Assembly (NCBI GenBank): GCA_019022495.1
Contig: JAFEKR010000009.1
Location: 2,310,781-2,374,780 of the forward strand
Reading direction: 5' to 3'
Length of the DNA stretch: 64,000 nt
Source: Epichloe hybrida
Taxonomy: Eukaryota; Ascomycota; Sordariomycetes; Hypocreales; Clavicipitaceae
A program made the position numbers and the translations under genes. Of the stretch, positions 35,001-46,355 are shown in pieces (the first letter of the stretch is position 1; each line of letters opens with the position of its first letter). Under the pieces are notes generated by a model that did no database searches, was not told the DNA's origin, and was given only the letters and a program-made list of their open reading frames with translations.

Positions 35001-35252
35001 GAAACCAAGTCCGACTCGACCGATTGGACCATTGACCAGACGGCGTGGCAGGACGTTGTAAAGCGCACAGATGAGCTTGTGTCCATGCTGGACAACTGGG
35101 GACCAGACGTCGAGTCCGTAGGCGCGAGGTGGAAAGGCAAAGCCCGAAGCGCGATTCGCAGCGTCATGGGCCGTGCCAGGGAGAACTGGGAGGGCTCTGA
35201 AGGGTGGATCACGCTGCAGCATCTGATGGACGGCCTGAGAGCCGGGAAATAG
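32049..35252 (+). CDS. TTC27/EMW1-like TPR protein
   Basis: One uninterrupted frame encodes 1067 residues from Met32049 (MTSKGPDPAAWKSSAS); an in-frame ATG at 31794 is less likely. The N-terminal half is helical (ILAEGRAASCLIQSLVLHL, WIRLRINIWHYKLL). An acidic insert (NGDDGDEEVEDEKAK) follows near residue 330. The TPR part includes VLADKSTNWQIYTQALLVRSRIE, LAYAWAGVGSLTSALEIFKRLHLWAEVALCY, LWCILGDVENDPKHYQRAW and SPDLWSRLGDISLRLGQFDEAAEAYGRSI. That order matches human TTC27 and yeast Emw1, an essential protein linked to cell-wall integrity. A low-complexity Thr/Glu insert (TAATATTTTTK) lies between TPRs. The retroelement island lies directly upstream. Family placement is confident; the molecular role is poorly known even in yeast. 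Confidence 0.88.
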   Translation: MTSKGPDPAAWKSSASSSHHNADTNLSILAEGRAASCLIQSLVLHLTKSSTQQRTEPSISDAASLSTAEKFDVGLAALDIFLQANVTGPVVPADKIALVQSRFYQAWDAHSSSTTVSGDSTAPVQLHKAALGHLEVDGVSPYSHIPHLELFSLARFVFEKHLTTEASATVEVPRREKDGENVRYSVSWIRLRINIWHYKLLTQPSLGPGSNFTKSSQWSEVPSLASSILEDMRTVRAQIAGDEVWSEAGAWGREDKAYFLVEAANNYILLGCHEQAKEALREAAQMTGLAYALSGALGKRTKFQENSISQLVVLARSREDDNRAETGINGDDGDEEVEDEKAKPDALQLNDDTLLEEIQFSKDDVKDEAKGKTLPPSLAELSPNDQPQLAPLDQIILLTEATLKDAFSPADALTSQEILPFAVRVLADKSTNWQIYTQALLVRSRIEVHRSRTVERGVLQLQAVADQVLTDTTTQAEPQKRNTQMERQENDIPSIQISIPDQDQENSATTAPISKSMTPTSFLPAPKPNESAPAHIRLRYIHALSTPPRWHLESELAYAWAGVGSLTSALEIFKRLHLWAEVALCYASAAASEDEDGRGSGGEEKAKTIIRWRLFHPTTEYASSRPDLDDQKIEDVICLKASHFEGPERHPPPPNAARLWCILGDVENDPKHYQRAWTISKQRYSRAQKSLAEYYLSKKDMPKAQEAFRLATSVNRLSPDLWSRLGDISLRLGQFDEAAEAYGRSISSATDTLGGEGARTWSNLGTALWSLYCEVIAEKKENKTEDTTAATATTTTTKVIPRADDEEDDTTSVQTGDKSRDPSALVSKSLAAFKKGASIAHDNWRIWDNVLTLAARLEPPSVSDMILALTHILRIRKTEDAVDTGVLTALIQDVVLSKEKLPPPSSAEASIYEPPRGSPERLVTRLLEEEIVPLITQRAELWSLVARLRAWRRDYAGAIDASERAWRAAVVGSSGSGGGGLLPSETKSDSTDWTIDQTAWQDVVKRTDELVSMLDNWGPDVESVGARWKGKARSAIRSVMGRARENWEGSEGWITLQHLMDGLRAGK

Positions 35253-35881
35253 TCTGTGTTGTTAACAGATCATGCGTTACGAGATACAAGATGAAAGTGA
35301 TATATACATGAGAAGTAGGGGAAAGCCATGAAATTGACGAGGAGAGAGGGATTTTTTTTTTCAACTCAGAGATTAATCAGCGAGCAGATAAAAAAGCAAC
35401 TTTGGAAAACCCAGTTGCAACAACTTGACGACGGTAATTCTACCATCTCCGAGAGGTTTAGATCAACGTGTAAATCAGAGGTACCTGGCTGGGATATAGA
35501 TACGCTTGCTGGCTGACAATGGAAACACAAATGATGGAACGGATATCCTTACACGCTGCTAATGCATTCGCTTATCAACGCTACCATAGACATGATTTCT
35601 TGTTTTCTATTCGTCACCCGTTCGTCGCCCGTTCGTTCGCCACCCGTTCCTTCACCATCCTGCACATCAAAGCCATCGTCAACATGTCCAAGCCAGCAGC
35701 AACTAAACAATCATCCTGGAAATCCCTCTTCCAAGTAGATACAATCCCATCTTGCACAAGTAATGTGACCAACAACGGCAACAATCCGGCAACAATCATG
35801 AGTCGAGCTTGTGTTTTTCTTCTCCTTTTTTTTTCAAACTTCAGGCTCGACGGTATTTCTGACAATTGGAAACGCCATGTC
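35253..35881. other. Intergenic between convergent genes
   Basis: 3' flanks of the TTC27-like and GYF-domain genes. A degenerate tandem of cgtcacccgtt-like 11-mers sits at 35612-35653. A plus-strand frame of 218 codons overlaps the last GYF exon and is taken as a shadow. Confidence 0.5.
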
Positions 35882-38800
35882 CTATTTCTTGCCCTTCTTG
35901 CGGCTGGGGACAACCTTGAAGCCGGCACCCTGGATGTTTCCGCCCTCGCTTTCCCTGGGTTGAGTGCTTCCGCTGCGCTTTGCCACTTCACTCCAACCAC
36001 CACCTGCTGCGGCTGTCTTGGTGGAATCCGCAGATGTTTGCTTCTCCACGATGCCTTTTTCCGCCAGTTTCTTACGTCGAACATACTCGGCAGCAAAGTG
36101 GCGGCCATCCATGGTGGTCGAGCTGGCATATACAGCATCAGCAATGATGCTAGTATCCAAAGGAAGCACATCTAGTGTAGCTTGGAAGGATGAAACTGTA
36201 CATACTGATTAGCTTTCTTCAAATAGACCACAATCAGACCATGCTTGGTACACTTACTATCAGACGTGATGCCCCGCGAAAGCTCGCGGTGTGTCCATTT
36301 TTTGAACTCATCCATGGCCGCATTCGCAGATTCTGGCTTACTGACAGAAGCAGCAGTTGTTGGGGCCGGTTTGCTGACCGGTCGCACAGGAGCTGCAGCA
36401 GGAGCCTTGATGTTGCTGGAGCTCATAGATCGCAGATCTGGTGCGGCTGCTGTCATGGGCGTCTTCACCTTTCCGCCAGCACCGACAGTGGCCCAGCCAG
36501 TGCCAGGGGGTGCAGTAGGTTGAGGTCCACCAGAAAGGGACATGGGATTGGGCTTTCCAGCTAGGTTTGCGTAGCTCTTGGACATATTGGGTGGGACAGT
36601 GGAAGGGATTGATACATCCTTGGCCGACTTTTGTTTGCGAGATTCCTCCTCTCGCTGAATTTCGGCCAGAGTCTTTTGCCTGCTGGTTGAAGTGGTTGCC
36701 GAAGGTCCAGCAGGAGCCCCCTTGGCAGATCCAGGCTTGATCCAGGGGCTAGCCGCAGACGCAGGCGAACCATGGCCCCAGGTGCTGGTAGCAGGTAAGC
36801 CTGCGGCGGCAGCGGCGGCAGCTTGCTTTTCCCTCTCTCTCGTCAAGGCAGCTTCTTGTTCCATGGCAGCCTTGCGAACAGCAGCGGCAGCTTCTTCCGC
36901 TTTCGCTGCCTTGCGAGCTTCAGCCTCCTGGATCTCTTTGAGACTGGGGCCCTTTTGGCCTTCCACACCGGGCTCCTTGGCCCACGGGGCAAGGGGAGGT
37001 GGCTGTGAGGCATCTGGCGTGCCGTTCTGAGACCGACTGTATTGCTCAGGCAAGTTAGACCTGGCTCGCTGAGCAGTAGGGGCTGGCAAGGGAGTGGTAG
37101 ACGAAGGTGGAGGAAATGGCATTGGCATATCGGGCTCAATTGAATGCGTGACGGCGGCGGCGGCAGCTTGAGTATTTTGCACTTGTTGTGTGAGGGAAAG
37201 TGTGATATCCTCAGACGTCCTCTTCTTTGATTTGCCTGCCTTGGAAGGACGCTGGGAGGTGGATGCTGCTGCCACCATGGAGTCAGCTTCAAGGTCGGCC
37301 GCTGCCCTCTTGTTGAATTGCGCAACCTCATGCTGGAAACGCAGCTCCTGGAACTCCATCAGACGACTCCGAAACCCCTCTTGGTCCTTAATTAACTGTT
37401 CAGTGCTGGGCAGGTCAGATCTGGCGCCTGCTTCAACACCTTGTTGATGGTTGTCAGTAGTCTCACCCTTCTCACCTTGGAGTGATGCGAGGACCTCTCG
37501 TTCAATCGCAGAAAGCATCGAAACGTCGTTTGATCTGAACTGTTCCCCATTTCCTGCGCTACCTCTGCCTGCAGCTTGAGTCTCGGCAAAATTGCCTTGC
37601 TGAGGTGCTGCTGCACTAATCGGTTGCTGTTGGGGAGGAACACCGATAGGGGATGTCATGCTGCCAAAGCTTGGCTGGCTCTGCAGGCTCTGGGCGCTGG
37701 AATGATGCTGTAGCCCAGGTCCAGTCAAGGGATATTTGGTAATAGCTTGCTGACGCATCATGTATTCGCGTTGTTGAGCCATCATGTACTGCTCCTCTTG
37801 CTTTCTACGTTCGAGATTGTTTTGTTCCTCCGCGGTCAAGGTTCTTCCAAAGCTAGGAAATACTCCACTGAGTGGTGGAACAACACCACCGCCAGTGGTA
37901 GGATTGAACGGCCCACCCTGGGGAGCAGGGCCGTGAGGGATTCCAATTTGAGGCACCAAGAATGGCTCGCGGGAGTTCCCGATTCGACGTATAAGTTGAC
38001 CCAGAGGTTCAAATTCGGGATCCTCAAGCTTCTTTACGCGCAAGTCGGGAGTGAAGAAATTCGCCTTATACCAATCGTTCATCTCCAGGCCGGTGAATGG
38101 GCCCTGGACTTGTCCCTGGGGATCGAGATACACCCATCTCATCCGATCAGGCATGACCATCTGTCGAACTTGAGACGAATGTTCCGCGGCAGGCTGACCT
38201 CCACCGAATAGAAGACCACCAGTGACAGGAGTGAATGATTGAGGCACTCCTGAGCCACCCTGTTGCTGATTGTCTGAGGCACTGAAGGCAGTGTGGGAGC
38301 GTCCAGCATCACTGGAAGGGAAAAGCTCCTCAAAAACGCCGCGACTTGATCGCATTGGACTACCATTGTCCCGAGTAGGACCCTGCAGGTTCCCTCGTCC
38401 AATAGCTCCTAGAGCATGGCCTTGAAGTGCCTCATTCAAAACCTGATCATGGTCGGTTCCGTGCATTTGAGATTGCATCGCTGCTGGGAAGAGGGGCCCG
38501 AGTTTGCTGCCACGGCCGATGCTGCCAACACCCAGACCGGCACTTGCAGGGCCGAAGACGTTGCCCAGGTTGGATAAGCCGGGAGATTGAAGATCACCCA
38601 TGGGACTAAACAATGAACTGCCAAATGCGTTCCCAAAGTTCGGTCTCTCACGATCGGGCGTGCCAGTAGACGGCCCTGCGGGAGCTGGCCATCCTGACAG
38701 GCCTCCAAGCGGGTAGGCCTTAGCACCAACACTGGACGTTTGACTCCGGTCACTTCCCTCGAACACAGGGGCGCCAAAGCCTCTCGCTATCGAGCCAAAG

Positions 38801-40636
38801 TTGGCTGGTGGTTCGTTGTATCCAGCCACAGTTTCGTTCTCATCTTGATCATGGCGCTCAGCCAGCGGGCTACGATATGGGTTTGTCTCCGAAGGACTTG
38901 CCGGTCCGTTCTCGGCCGATTGCCCTCCCAGGTTCAGGCCCGACATACCAAAATCACTGGATGATCCCTTCACCGGGGTGCCCAGGACGCCGACACGACT
39001 GGCATGATCTTGTCCAGTTGAACTGGTATCCTGTGCCCCGCCCAAAACTGCGCTTCCTGAAAGCTCATCATCGCCGAATGGGTCAGTATCGGTGCGAGGC
39101 CGTGAGCGCCAGGACTGGTGAGTCGTGCCACTTTGAGGGTCCATAGGTTTGCTTCCGGTATTCTCTGTCTCTTCTTTTGGAATAAGATGAGCCAAACGAC
39201 TGCCGCTCCCACCAGGAGCACCACTGCCGAGTCTTGTCGAGGCAGGTGTTATCGCAAAGTTGCCGAAACCACCACCGCCGCCTGGCGTTGCTGGGTTCGA
39301 GGACGGCCACATTGAAGATATCGTCGCGCTGGCCGCCGCGTTGGACCGCATCAGATTACCAAAAGGCAGTTTGCTAGGAGCCTCATGGGTACTTGAATCG
39401 GCATCAGCGTCGTCCGGCTCTGACTCCCTTAACTCGTTGCCTCGGCGTTGGATCCATGGCGAAGAGTCATCCCGAGAGAAACGACCAGCCGTGGTAGGAG
39501 ACGCGAGGCTCGCACTGAATGGATTCGATTCGATGGTCTCCCGTCGACGCGTCCCGGGCCGAGTTGCGGAGGAAGGAGATATGACTCCGAAGGCATTTCC
39601 AGAGCTCTGGGAAATTGACGACTTTCGGCCATTGCCATTTCCTTGATGCCCTTCTTTATTTTGGGTTGGAGGTTTCAGTGGCGAGTTGATTTCTGTAGAG
39701 AAGGCCTGAAACAGCGTTAGTCATCTGAAGCTGTTTTCTAGTGAGGCAATGACAGCAGCATCATAGCTCACCTCCTTCTCCTCGGCTGACATCCCGTGCA
39801 AGCCTATGGGAGTCGTGTCTCCGTTCTGATCCCAGCATGCACCAGGTTCTTGTGGAACATGGTTGTCGTGCGCTTTGCCCCAGCCTCGAACATTGCCACC
39901 ATTGACCTGGGATGGGTCCCATCCTGATATGAACAAGCGCGATGGGTCATCACCCATCTTTTGCGACTGAAACATCTCCAAGAGGTCGTCTTTCGAGTAG
40001 CGCGCGGAGCCAGGCTCGTGGCTTGATGGTTGTGCAAAGGTAGTACCCACTGCTGCCGGCTGCTGCACTGCGTTGTCGATGGAAAGAGAGTGCAGTGATG
40101 TTTGGCCGTTGGGCGTAGTCGAGGAACGTCGGAGAGTCAGTGTGCCGTTGGCGGATCGACCGTCTCTACGAGGCCTATCAATCAAAAATTAGTCATTGCC
40201 ATGTGTTTCCAGTGATGATCGCGTCGTAAAAAGGTTTTGCTCAAAAGGAACACGCGGTGGTGGTGGTGACGGGGCATCGAACGATTCCCCCCCGTTATCG
40301 AACGATTTCCCCCCGTTTGCACAGTGGCCGGCCACACGGGCCCGCGTGACCTGCGTCTTGATCGAAGCCAGTGAGCAAGAAAATGCTGCAGGACATACGA
40401 TGGGGGCAATTCACACGGGTTTTGGACAAAGTCTCGGCAGCATCATATCCAAGAGTGCGACTAGGAACAACAGACGTCTGGAAAAGGATGGCATCGAAAG
40501 ATTTAGGAACACATGTCACAACTTACCAGTCACCTCCAGTAGCTCCCCTCCCATCACCTCTAGCAACTCTCGAATCTCGGCTCGCATTCTGACCAGCTGC
40601 AGCCGAGGCAAAGCTCGAGGGAAGGTTGGACGTCAT
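35882..40636 (-). CDS. GYF-domain protein, SMY2-like
   Basis: Minus-strand exons 40636-40527, 40174-39772, 39705-36258 and 36195-35882 join in frame (phases 2, 0 and 1) to about 1424 residues. An alternative final acceptor at 36204 adds three. The N terminus is MTSNLPSSFASAAAGQNASR. The second exon has YSKDDLLEMFQSQK, an eIF4E- or partner-binding-like helix. The GYF domain lies near residue 690: WVYLDPQGQVQGPFTGLEM, then WYKANFF, where the classical GYF triplet appears as NFF. A Gln/Ala/Glu-rich coiled-coil region follows, with a conserved C-terminal block (LPLDTSIIADAVYASSTTM, GRHFAAEYVRRKK). GYF domains bind proline-rich peptides; Smy2 relatives act in mRNA decay, translation repression and COPII traffic. 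Much of the protein is low complexity. The 353-nt first intron is the longest. Confidence 0.88.
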
Positions 40637-42227
40637 GTTGTTGATCTCCCACAATGGTGTTGTGCAAAGGCGTCGCGACTCACGAATGGCGTCTTTCGTC
40701 CACGTGGTTCTTGGGACGGAAGGGCAAAAAGGGCGAGAGCAGGCTTGTTCTGGATGACTTGACAGGTACGGTGAATGCGTGGATGCACAGAAAAATGAGA
40801 CGCAAAGAATGTTTTTGATAGCAATGAAGGAATGCTAGGGCATGCGCACAAGGCTGATGAAGCAGAGTTTGGTATACAAGGCGTGAAGTTGTGTGAAAGT
40901 CGAAGCGAAGCTAGTCGAAAGCTGTGGTGGCTAGCAGGTGGGAAAATCCTGAGGCTGGACCAAATGGCAAATTTGGGAAGTGGGACGGCTGGCCTTGCAG
41001 CCACTTTTTGCCTACTAGTCCGTAGACGCAGGGCCCGGGGAGACGGTCAATGAGCAAACGGAGCATGGGGCAGCACCTGTCTGCCCTGTGAGTGGCCAAC
41101 ACCAGCCTTGACCGTGCCAGGGAGTTTTTGGGAGAATTTGGAAAGGTGCACCACGCTAGGCCGGAACCAGGATTGCCCGACCTTTATCCGTCGCCGGCTC
41201 CGCGGGGCTGAACCTACATACATAATGAGTGATTTATGTATGTACGGAGTATCCTCGAGCGATACGACATCAGATTTATTAAATTTTCAAGTCAGTGATG
41301 CTGGCGATTAGAGCATAGCAAAACTTGGTGCCACAACCACCTTGACAAACGGTTTTCAGTCTCGGCACATGGTGTGTGACACAGATGATTGGAAATGTTT
41401 CGTCTACAAAGACATACAGTAGATAGCCCCCGGGGAGTGGAGTTTACTGAGAAAAAGCCAATTAATTGGCCTTGGGTCGCAACATCGTCTTCATAATTAC
41501 CTAGATGGGCAGAATGACGTAGTCTTGCTACAGCTGACCATATGAATCGTGGAATCGCCGAGTCCCTGGCCATCCGGACTTTGTCACAACTTCTTGCAGT
41601 TCAGAGTAAATTCCAAGGCCACCACTTGTCTGGAGGTAGAAATTATAGACACCATGTATGACTTGATACTCTTTATCAACAACACAAACGATGTTCAGAT
41701 TGATATTCATCAGTTTAAACCATGCTAGTGCCGGTTGAACGCCCTTTCGGAGGACTATCTCATGCATCTTCTGTCATCTTCTTGTCAGTCAAAGTCAAAT
41801 TGCAGACAACAACCCGCGACACGACTTACAGAAGTTTTCAGGGACAAGACTTTCATCAACTCTTGGTCTGTCTTCCTTGTATTTTTTCGTGATTTCCTGC
41901 AAGGTGCATGTACGATGTCGCAGAGGTTCGCCAGCCGGCATGTGTTTGTCCTCGTTACCAATCCATCGTCAATCCGGCCAATTGTCGAAAAGCGACCATG
42001 TCTTCTGTCGATGCCCATCGGGCAATACAATTCAAGTTGGCGGTTGTGGCTTCCCAAATATCGATTTTTTTTAAAATAGTTTCATCAACATGGCGGACCA
42101 TGGTATATGATTGCGTCGTTACGCCGAGGAACTCCAATGTCTGTTGCTTTGAGTCCTGCCACGGAATATCTACACTCCTGGGCCATTCGATGCCGAATGA
42201 TAAACGTCTGAATTGGCGAAACTGTTC
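40637..42227. other. Intergenic 1.6 kb with possible gene debris
   Basis: 40637-41100 is the probable GYF gene promoter. A tacggagta motif is at 41243-41251. The minus-strand debris at about 41540-42140 is listed separately. Nothing else recognised. Confidence 0.45.
41540..42140 (-). pseudogene. Possible decayed gene, family unknown
   Basis: Three minus-strand pieces look protein-like but lie in different frames without clean splice sites: LKKIDIWEATTANLNCIARW (about 42080-42020), LQEITKKYKEDRPRVDESLV (about 41905-41845) and ALAWFKLMNINLNIVCVVDK (about 41730-41670). Together they suggest a degraded gene of about 200 codons. I cannot name a family, and chance open frames remain possible. Confidence 0.25.
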
Positions 42228-42899
42228 TCATAGGTTGGGTAAAAAGTGTTGCTTGAACTTGCGATTCGCTCGGTCTGCCGAGCGATGCATGAACTGATCG
42301 CCTAGGACCTCAAAGGCAAAAGGTTTCGAGTTCTCCCCGTGTCCGGCGTTGACTTCGATGCGAAATGTCGTTCCCTCTTTAGGCACCATCTTTAGGCCCT
42401 TCTTTTCGGTGATGATTTCGATGACAAATTTGCGATCACGGACAATGATGCCCTTGATGCCGACGCGTGCAGAGCAGCGGCTCCTGACAACTTCGGCCAG
42501 CGCTCCGTGCAGCTCGGCACTGGCGAGTTTCGCAGCAGCCTCGGTTCCGCCGCGGTAAAGATCGCCTCCAAGAATTTCTCTTGCATATCCTTGCCACAGG
42601 TCGTAGAGAGGCTTGTAGATGTCGTACTTTTGCCCTTGTTTGGGGATATCGTAGAGACCGAGCTTCCGACGTTCACGGGAAGACAGAGGCTTTGGGCGAG
42701 CTTTTCCTCTGGCCTTCTTCCCGTCGCGGATCTTTCTTCTGGCAGTTCGAGCATTAAGTGTTGCAGGCGGCGGCGAGGACGGCCTCAGATGTAAGGTGCG
42801 GTGTTGAATCTTTTCGGTGTAAATACGGCTGACGCTATTGGGGGAATGAGCTCGAGCCAGGAGATTCTGGGTGACCTCTTGGGGTGTCGTAGTTTCCAT
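42228..42899 (-). CDS. POP4: RNase P/MRP protein subunit POP4 (p29)
   Basis: One exon, 223 residues, a normal length for fungal Pop4/Rpp29. A basic linker (ARTARRKIRDGKKARGKARPK) and SSRERRKLGLYDIPKQGQKYDIYKPLYDLWQGYAREIL lead into the Sm-like beta-barrel: LHGALAEVVRSRCSARVGIKGIIVRDRKFVIEIITEKK, KMVPKEGTTFRIEV and FEVLGDQFMHRSADRANRKFK. The GIKGIIVRD and GDQFMHRSADRANRKFK blocks are diagnostic. The protein is part of RNase P (tRNA 5' end maturation) and RNase MRP (rRNA processing) in the nucleus. It shares a 481-bp divergent promoter with the acyltransferase gene; a GAA/TTC microsatellite sits just upstream of the start. Confidence 0.95.
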   Translation of the reverse strand: METTTPQEVTQNLLARAHSPNSVSRIYTEKIQHRTLHLRPSSPPPATLNARTARRKIRDGKKARGKARPKPLSSRERRKLGLYDIPKQGQKYDIYKPLYDLWQGYAREILGGDLYRGGTEAAAKLASAELHGALAEVVRSRCSARVGIKGIIVRDRKFVIEIITEKKGLKMVPKEGTTFRIEVNAGHGENSKPFAFEVLGDQFMHRSADRANRKFKQHFLPNL

Positions 42900-43380
42900 G
42901 TTACCTACCAGCTTGCGGCAACAAAGAAGAAGAAGAAGAAGAAGAAGAAGAAGAAGAAATAACCAAACTTGGAGAGACGCGATGCTAAGAGATAGCGCTT
43001 ATCGATCCTTATCGATTGGCCAGATTGGTTGCCAAGTCCAAGCCACCAGACCAGTGTTCACATGTTGCCTGTTCCCTCGGCTGCTTCCCCACTGCATTAC
43101 CCCGGCCGCCCACTCGCTGGGTCTTGAAGTTGAGCTTGTTCGGTCGACAAGTGCCCATTTCGACATACTCCATTACCACAGCATCGCTTACCACAGCATC
43201 GCTAGTTTTGTTGGGGGATGCTGTTGTCACTGATAGAGTTGGCTATCTGACCGCTCTGCTGACGTACCTCAGGTATCGAGAGCCTGTCCTCTGGCCCCTG
43301 GATAATTCCAGCTTCGACATCCGGATACGGCTTTCAGCACCCAACCTCGGTCGTCGTCGATTGTTTCCAATACCGCTGCC
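42900..43380. promoter_or_regulatory. Divergent promoter POP4 / acyltransferase
   Basis: 481 bases between two divergent start codons. On the POP4 side an (AAG)n run spans about 42924-42959, within the likely POP4 leader. A direct repeat ttaccacagcatcgc occurs at 43172-43199. Otherwise no recognised element. Confidence 0.55.
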
Positions 43381-46036
43381 ATGCCGCCCAAAGACGAAGC
43401 CGCTGGGGCGAGCAACAACTCAGCACCCGATCTTCAGATTCTTGGTGACGAGATTACCTTGCAGCCAAGTGGCTATGTTGAACCGGAGGGCGGGCATGAG
43501 GGCAAAGAGGAGGCACTCATGAACCAATTTGCCTCATTCCGCGCGGAACCTCTACAGTAAGATTTACATCATCTGCGCCAGCTGTTCACGGAACGACCGG
43601 CATCGGTCGTTGGGCACGTAGACGGGTAGCTAATTTGTTACACTAGATTTCTCCGAGAGGTTTCCATGTACGTATCTGGCCAAGGCTGGCGCGCGTACGA
43701 TAATGTCATAGGCCAACCTGTTTTTTACTCTGGCTTCTCAGAAAACATGAAGTCGATGGTTCTCTCGACTCCGTTGCTCCAGAAACGAATAACTCAGCTA
43801 GCGGACCACAGAGTTGGTGTCGAGGTCAAAGAGGGACTTATCAACAAGGACGATAAAGACTTTGCTATCAAATGTTCTCAGAGGCGGAATATCTTAGAGA
43901 GCAGCTTGCAGGAAGTTGCCGAAAAGATGACTGATGACATGATCTGCAAGATGGAGAGCAAGACATTCATTCGAGGCGCGTATTACATAACGACCCAGCT
44001 GTTGACCAGGGCATATCACCAAGGAATCCATGTCTCCAGCGAGGAAGTTCTGCGTCTGAGAAAAGTTGCAGATGCTGCCGCCAAGAAAAAACAGAGCATC
44101 ATTTTCTTGCCTAGTCACCGATCTCATGTCGATTATGTCTCGCTCCAGCTCATCTGTTATCGGCTCGGACTCACCCTACCAGTTGTTGTCGCCGGAGACA
44201 ACCTCAACTTCCCTCTTGTGGGCAGCTTCTTGCAGCACGCTGGTGCCATGTGGATCAGACGGTCGTTTGGTGATGACGCGCTTTACTCGACTGTTGTACA
44301 AAGCTACATTGACACGTTGCTGCAAGAAGGGTACAACTTTGAATGCTTCATCGAGGGTGGTCGATCACGAACGGGAAAACTGCTGCCACCTAAATTTGGT
44401 ATTCTAAGCTTCATCCTGGACAGTATTCTCTCCGGCCGGGTCGACGATGCCATTGTGTGCCCTGTAAGCACACAGTACGACAAGGTGATCGAAACGGAGG
44501 GTTACGTGACTGAGCTACTCGGTGTGCCGAAGAAGAAGGAAAATCTGGCAGATTTCGTGTCTGGGGGGTCCTCTGTTCTCTCACTAAAACTAGGCAGAGT
44601 CGACGTCAGATTCCATGAGCCATGGAGCTTGCGAAAGTTCGTCGATGAGCAACTGTCACGACTTTCCTCAATCCCTCCAGGCTTGGATACCGACCACGCC
44701 AACCCAGAGGTGAAGGCGGCTCGGGGGAAGATCCTCCGAACCATGGGCTACAAGGTTCTTGGGGATATCAACGCGGTATCTGTTGTCATGCCTACCGCCT
44801 TGATCGGTACCGTTCTGCTCACTCTGCGTGGCCGTGGTGTCGGCCTGCAGGAACTCAATCGCCGAGTCGAATGGCTCACCGCTCGAATCCGGGCTAAAGG
44901 CGGACGAGTTGCTCACTTCGGCAATGCACCCACGTCAGAGATTGTCGACCGTGGACTGGAGGTCCTCGGTAAGGATCTCGTTGGAGTCGTTGAAGGGTTG
45001 GCTGAGCCGACATTCTATGCCGTCGATCGTTTCCAGCTATCCTTTTATCGAAACATGACTATTCATCTGTTCATCTACGAAGCTTTGGTAAGCGCGGCAA
45101 TGTATGTCAAGGTGAAGCGCGGTGGTGGGCCGTCTATGCAAGACATAACATACGAGGAACTCAAGGACCAAGTTTTGTTCTTGTCCTCACTCTTCCGCGG
45201 CGAGTTCATTTTTGGCTCAGCCGGGTTGTCCACCAACCTCGACAATACGTTACGCGGTCTGGAAGCCGACCACGTTATACGACTCGACCGAGACGAGAAT
45301 GGACACATTACCACCGCAGGGCTGTCTGCGGAAGAGCGCAAGGCTGGTCGCGAGAATTACGATTTCTACTGCTTTCTGATTTGGCCCTTCATCGAGGCCA
45401 GTTGGCTGGCAGCCGTGTCGCTGATGGGCCTGTCCCCACCACTAGGCACCAATGGAGACATTTGGATTGAGCAGAACAAAGCACAGAACAGCGCTCAATT
45501 GGTAAGTCAACATCACACTCTTTATGCTGGACATTGAAGCAAAGCCGTGCCCTAATAGTGCTGTCCAATAGCTCGGAAAGACTTTATATCACCAAGGAGA
45601 CTTGTCGTACTTTGAAGCCGTCAACAAAGAAACTCTCAAGAATTCATACACTCGGTTCGAAGACGATCATATTGTCCACGTAGTCAAGTCAAAGGATCCC
45701 AAGATCCCACCCCGCCTGCAGCTTGATCCGGAATGGCGACCATCCCGGGACCCCGAAACTGGCGCTCTCCTCGCCGAAGGGAAGCTGTGGGATTTCACAG
45801 AAAAGATTGCCAGTTCGAGACGTGAGGGCAAGAACAGACGCGATGGCGCTACAGTCAGCGTGCGCGTGTTGCGGTTGACGGATGAGCTGGGCGCGAAGCT
45901 GTACAACGAGGCCGTAGAGGGCGAAAAGTCGGGCAAAAATAAGGTGCCCAGCCGACTTAGCTTGGAAGACCAGGAGACGCACAAGAAAGATTTGCGTCGG
46001 AAGAAGAAGAAGCGTAACCAGAGAGCGCATTTGTAA
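43381..46036 (+). CDS. PlsB-type glycerol-3-P/dihydroxyacetone-P acyltransferase, probably peroxisomal
   Basis: Exons 43381-43556, 43647-45501 and 45572-46036 join in frame to 831 residues. Acyltransferase block I is LPSHRSHVDYVS near residue 215 (HxxxxD: His then Asp), block III is FIEGGRSRTGKLLPPKFG near 290, and block IV-like VCPVSTQYDKVIE follows. These match the PlsB/GPAT/DHAPAT superfamily, which acylates the sn-1 position of glycerol-3-phosphate or dihydroxyacetone phosphate in the first step of glycerolipid or ether-lipid synthesis. The protein ends QRAHL; AHL fits the PTS1 consensus (S/A/C)(K/R/H)(L/M), just as animal DHAPAT ends AKL, so peroxisomal DHAP acyltransferase is my first reading. 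A soluble GPAT-like role is the alternative. The long C-terminal domain is typical of eukaryotic PlsB-like enzymes. It is convergent with PAN6. Confidence 0.87.
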
Positions 46037-46080
46037 TAGATGATTGTACGATGTCTGTTTTGTACAAATTAAACCAGCCT

Positions 46081-46119
46081 CTTTCTCTCTCTCTGTCTCT
46101 CTCTCTGTCTCTCTCTCTG

Positions 46120-46190
<71 letters not shown>

Positions 46191-46203
46191 ATATATATAT
46201 ATA
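46081..46203. repeat. CT/TCTC microsatellite with terminal AT run
   Basis: About 120 bases of almost pure (CT)n with scattered G and extra T, ending in atatatatatat. It lies between the stop codons of two convergent genes. Confidence 0.9.
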
Positions 46204-46355
46204 CATAAACATATACCCTTGAATATTGTACTTTTTTTTAAAAGAAAAACCCCCCTGCTTCTTACATGCCGTTCATACAAATCTTCGGTCCACAACGCCA
46301 ATTAAACCTGGCAGTCCACTTACACATTGAAAACTTTTTCCAATTGGAACAAGTT

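Noticed and set aside
35519..36175. 218-codon plus-strand frame with hydrophobic parts
   Set aside because: Overlaps the last GYF exon on the opposite strand, which has the conserved C-terminal block; no signal or domain of its own.
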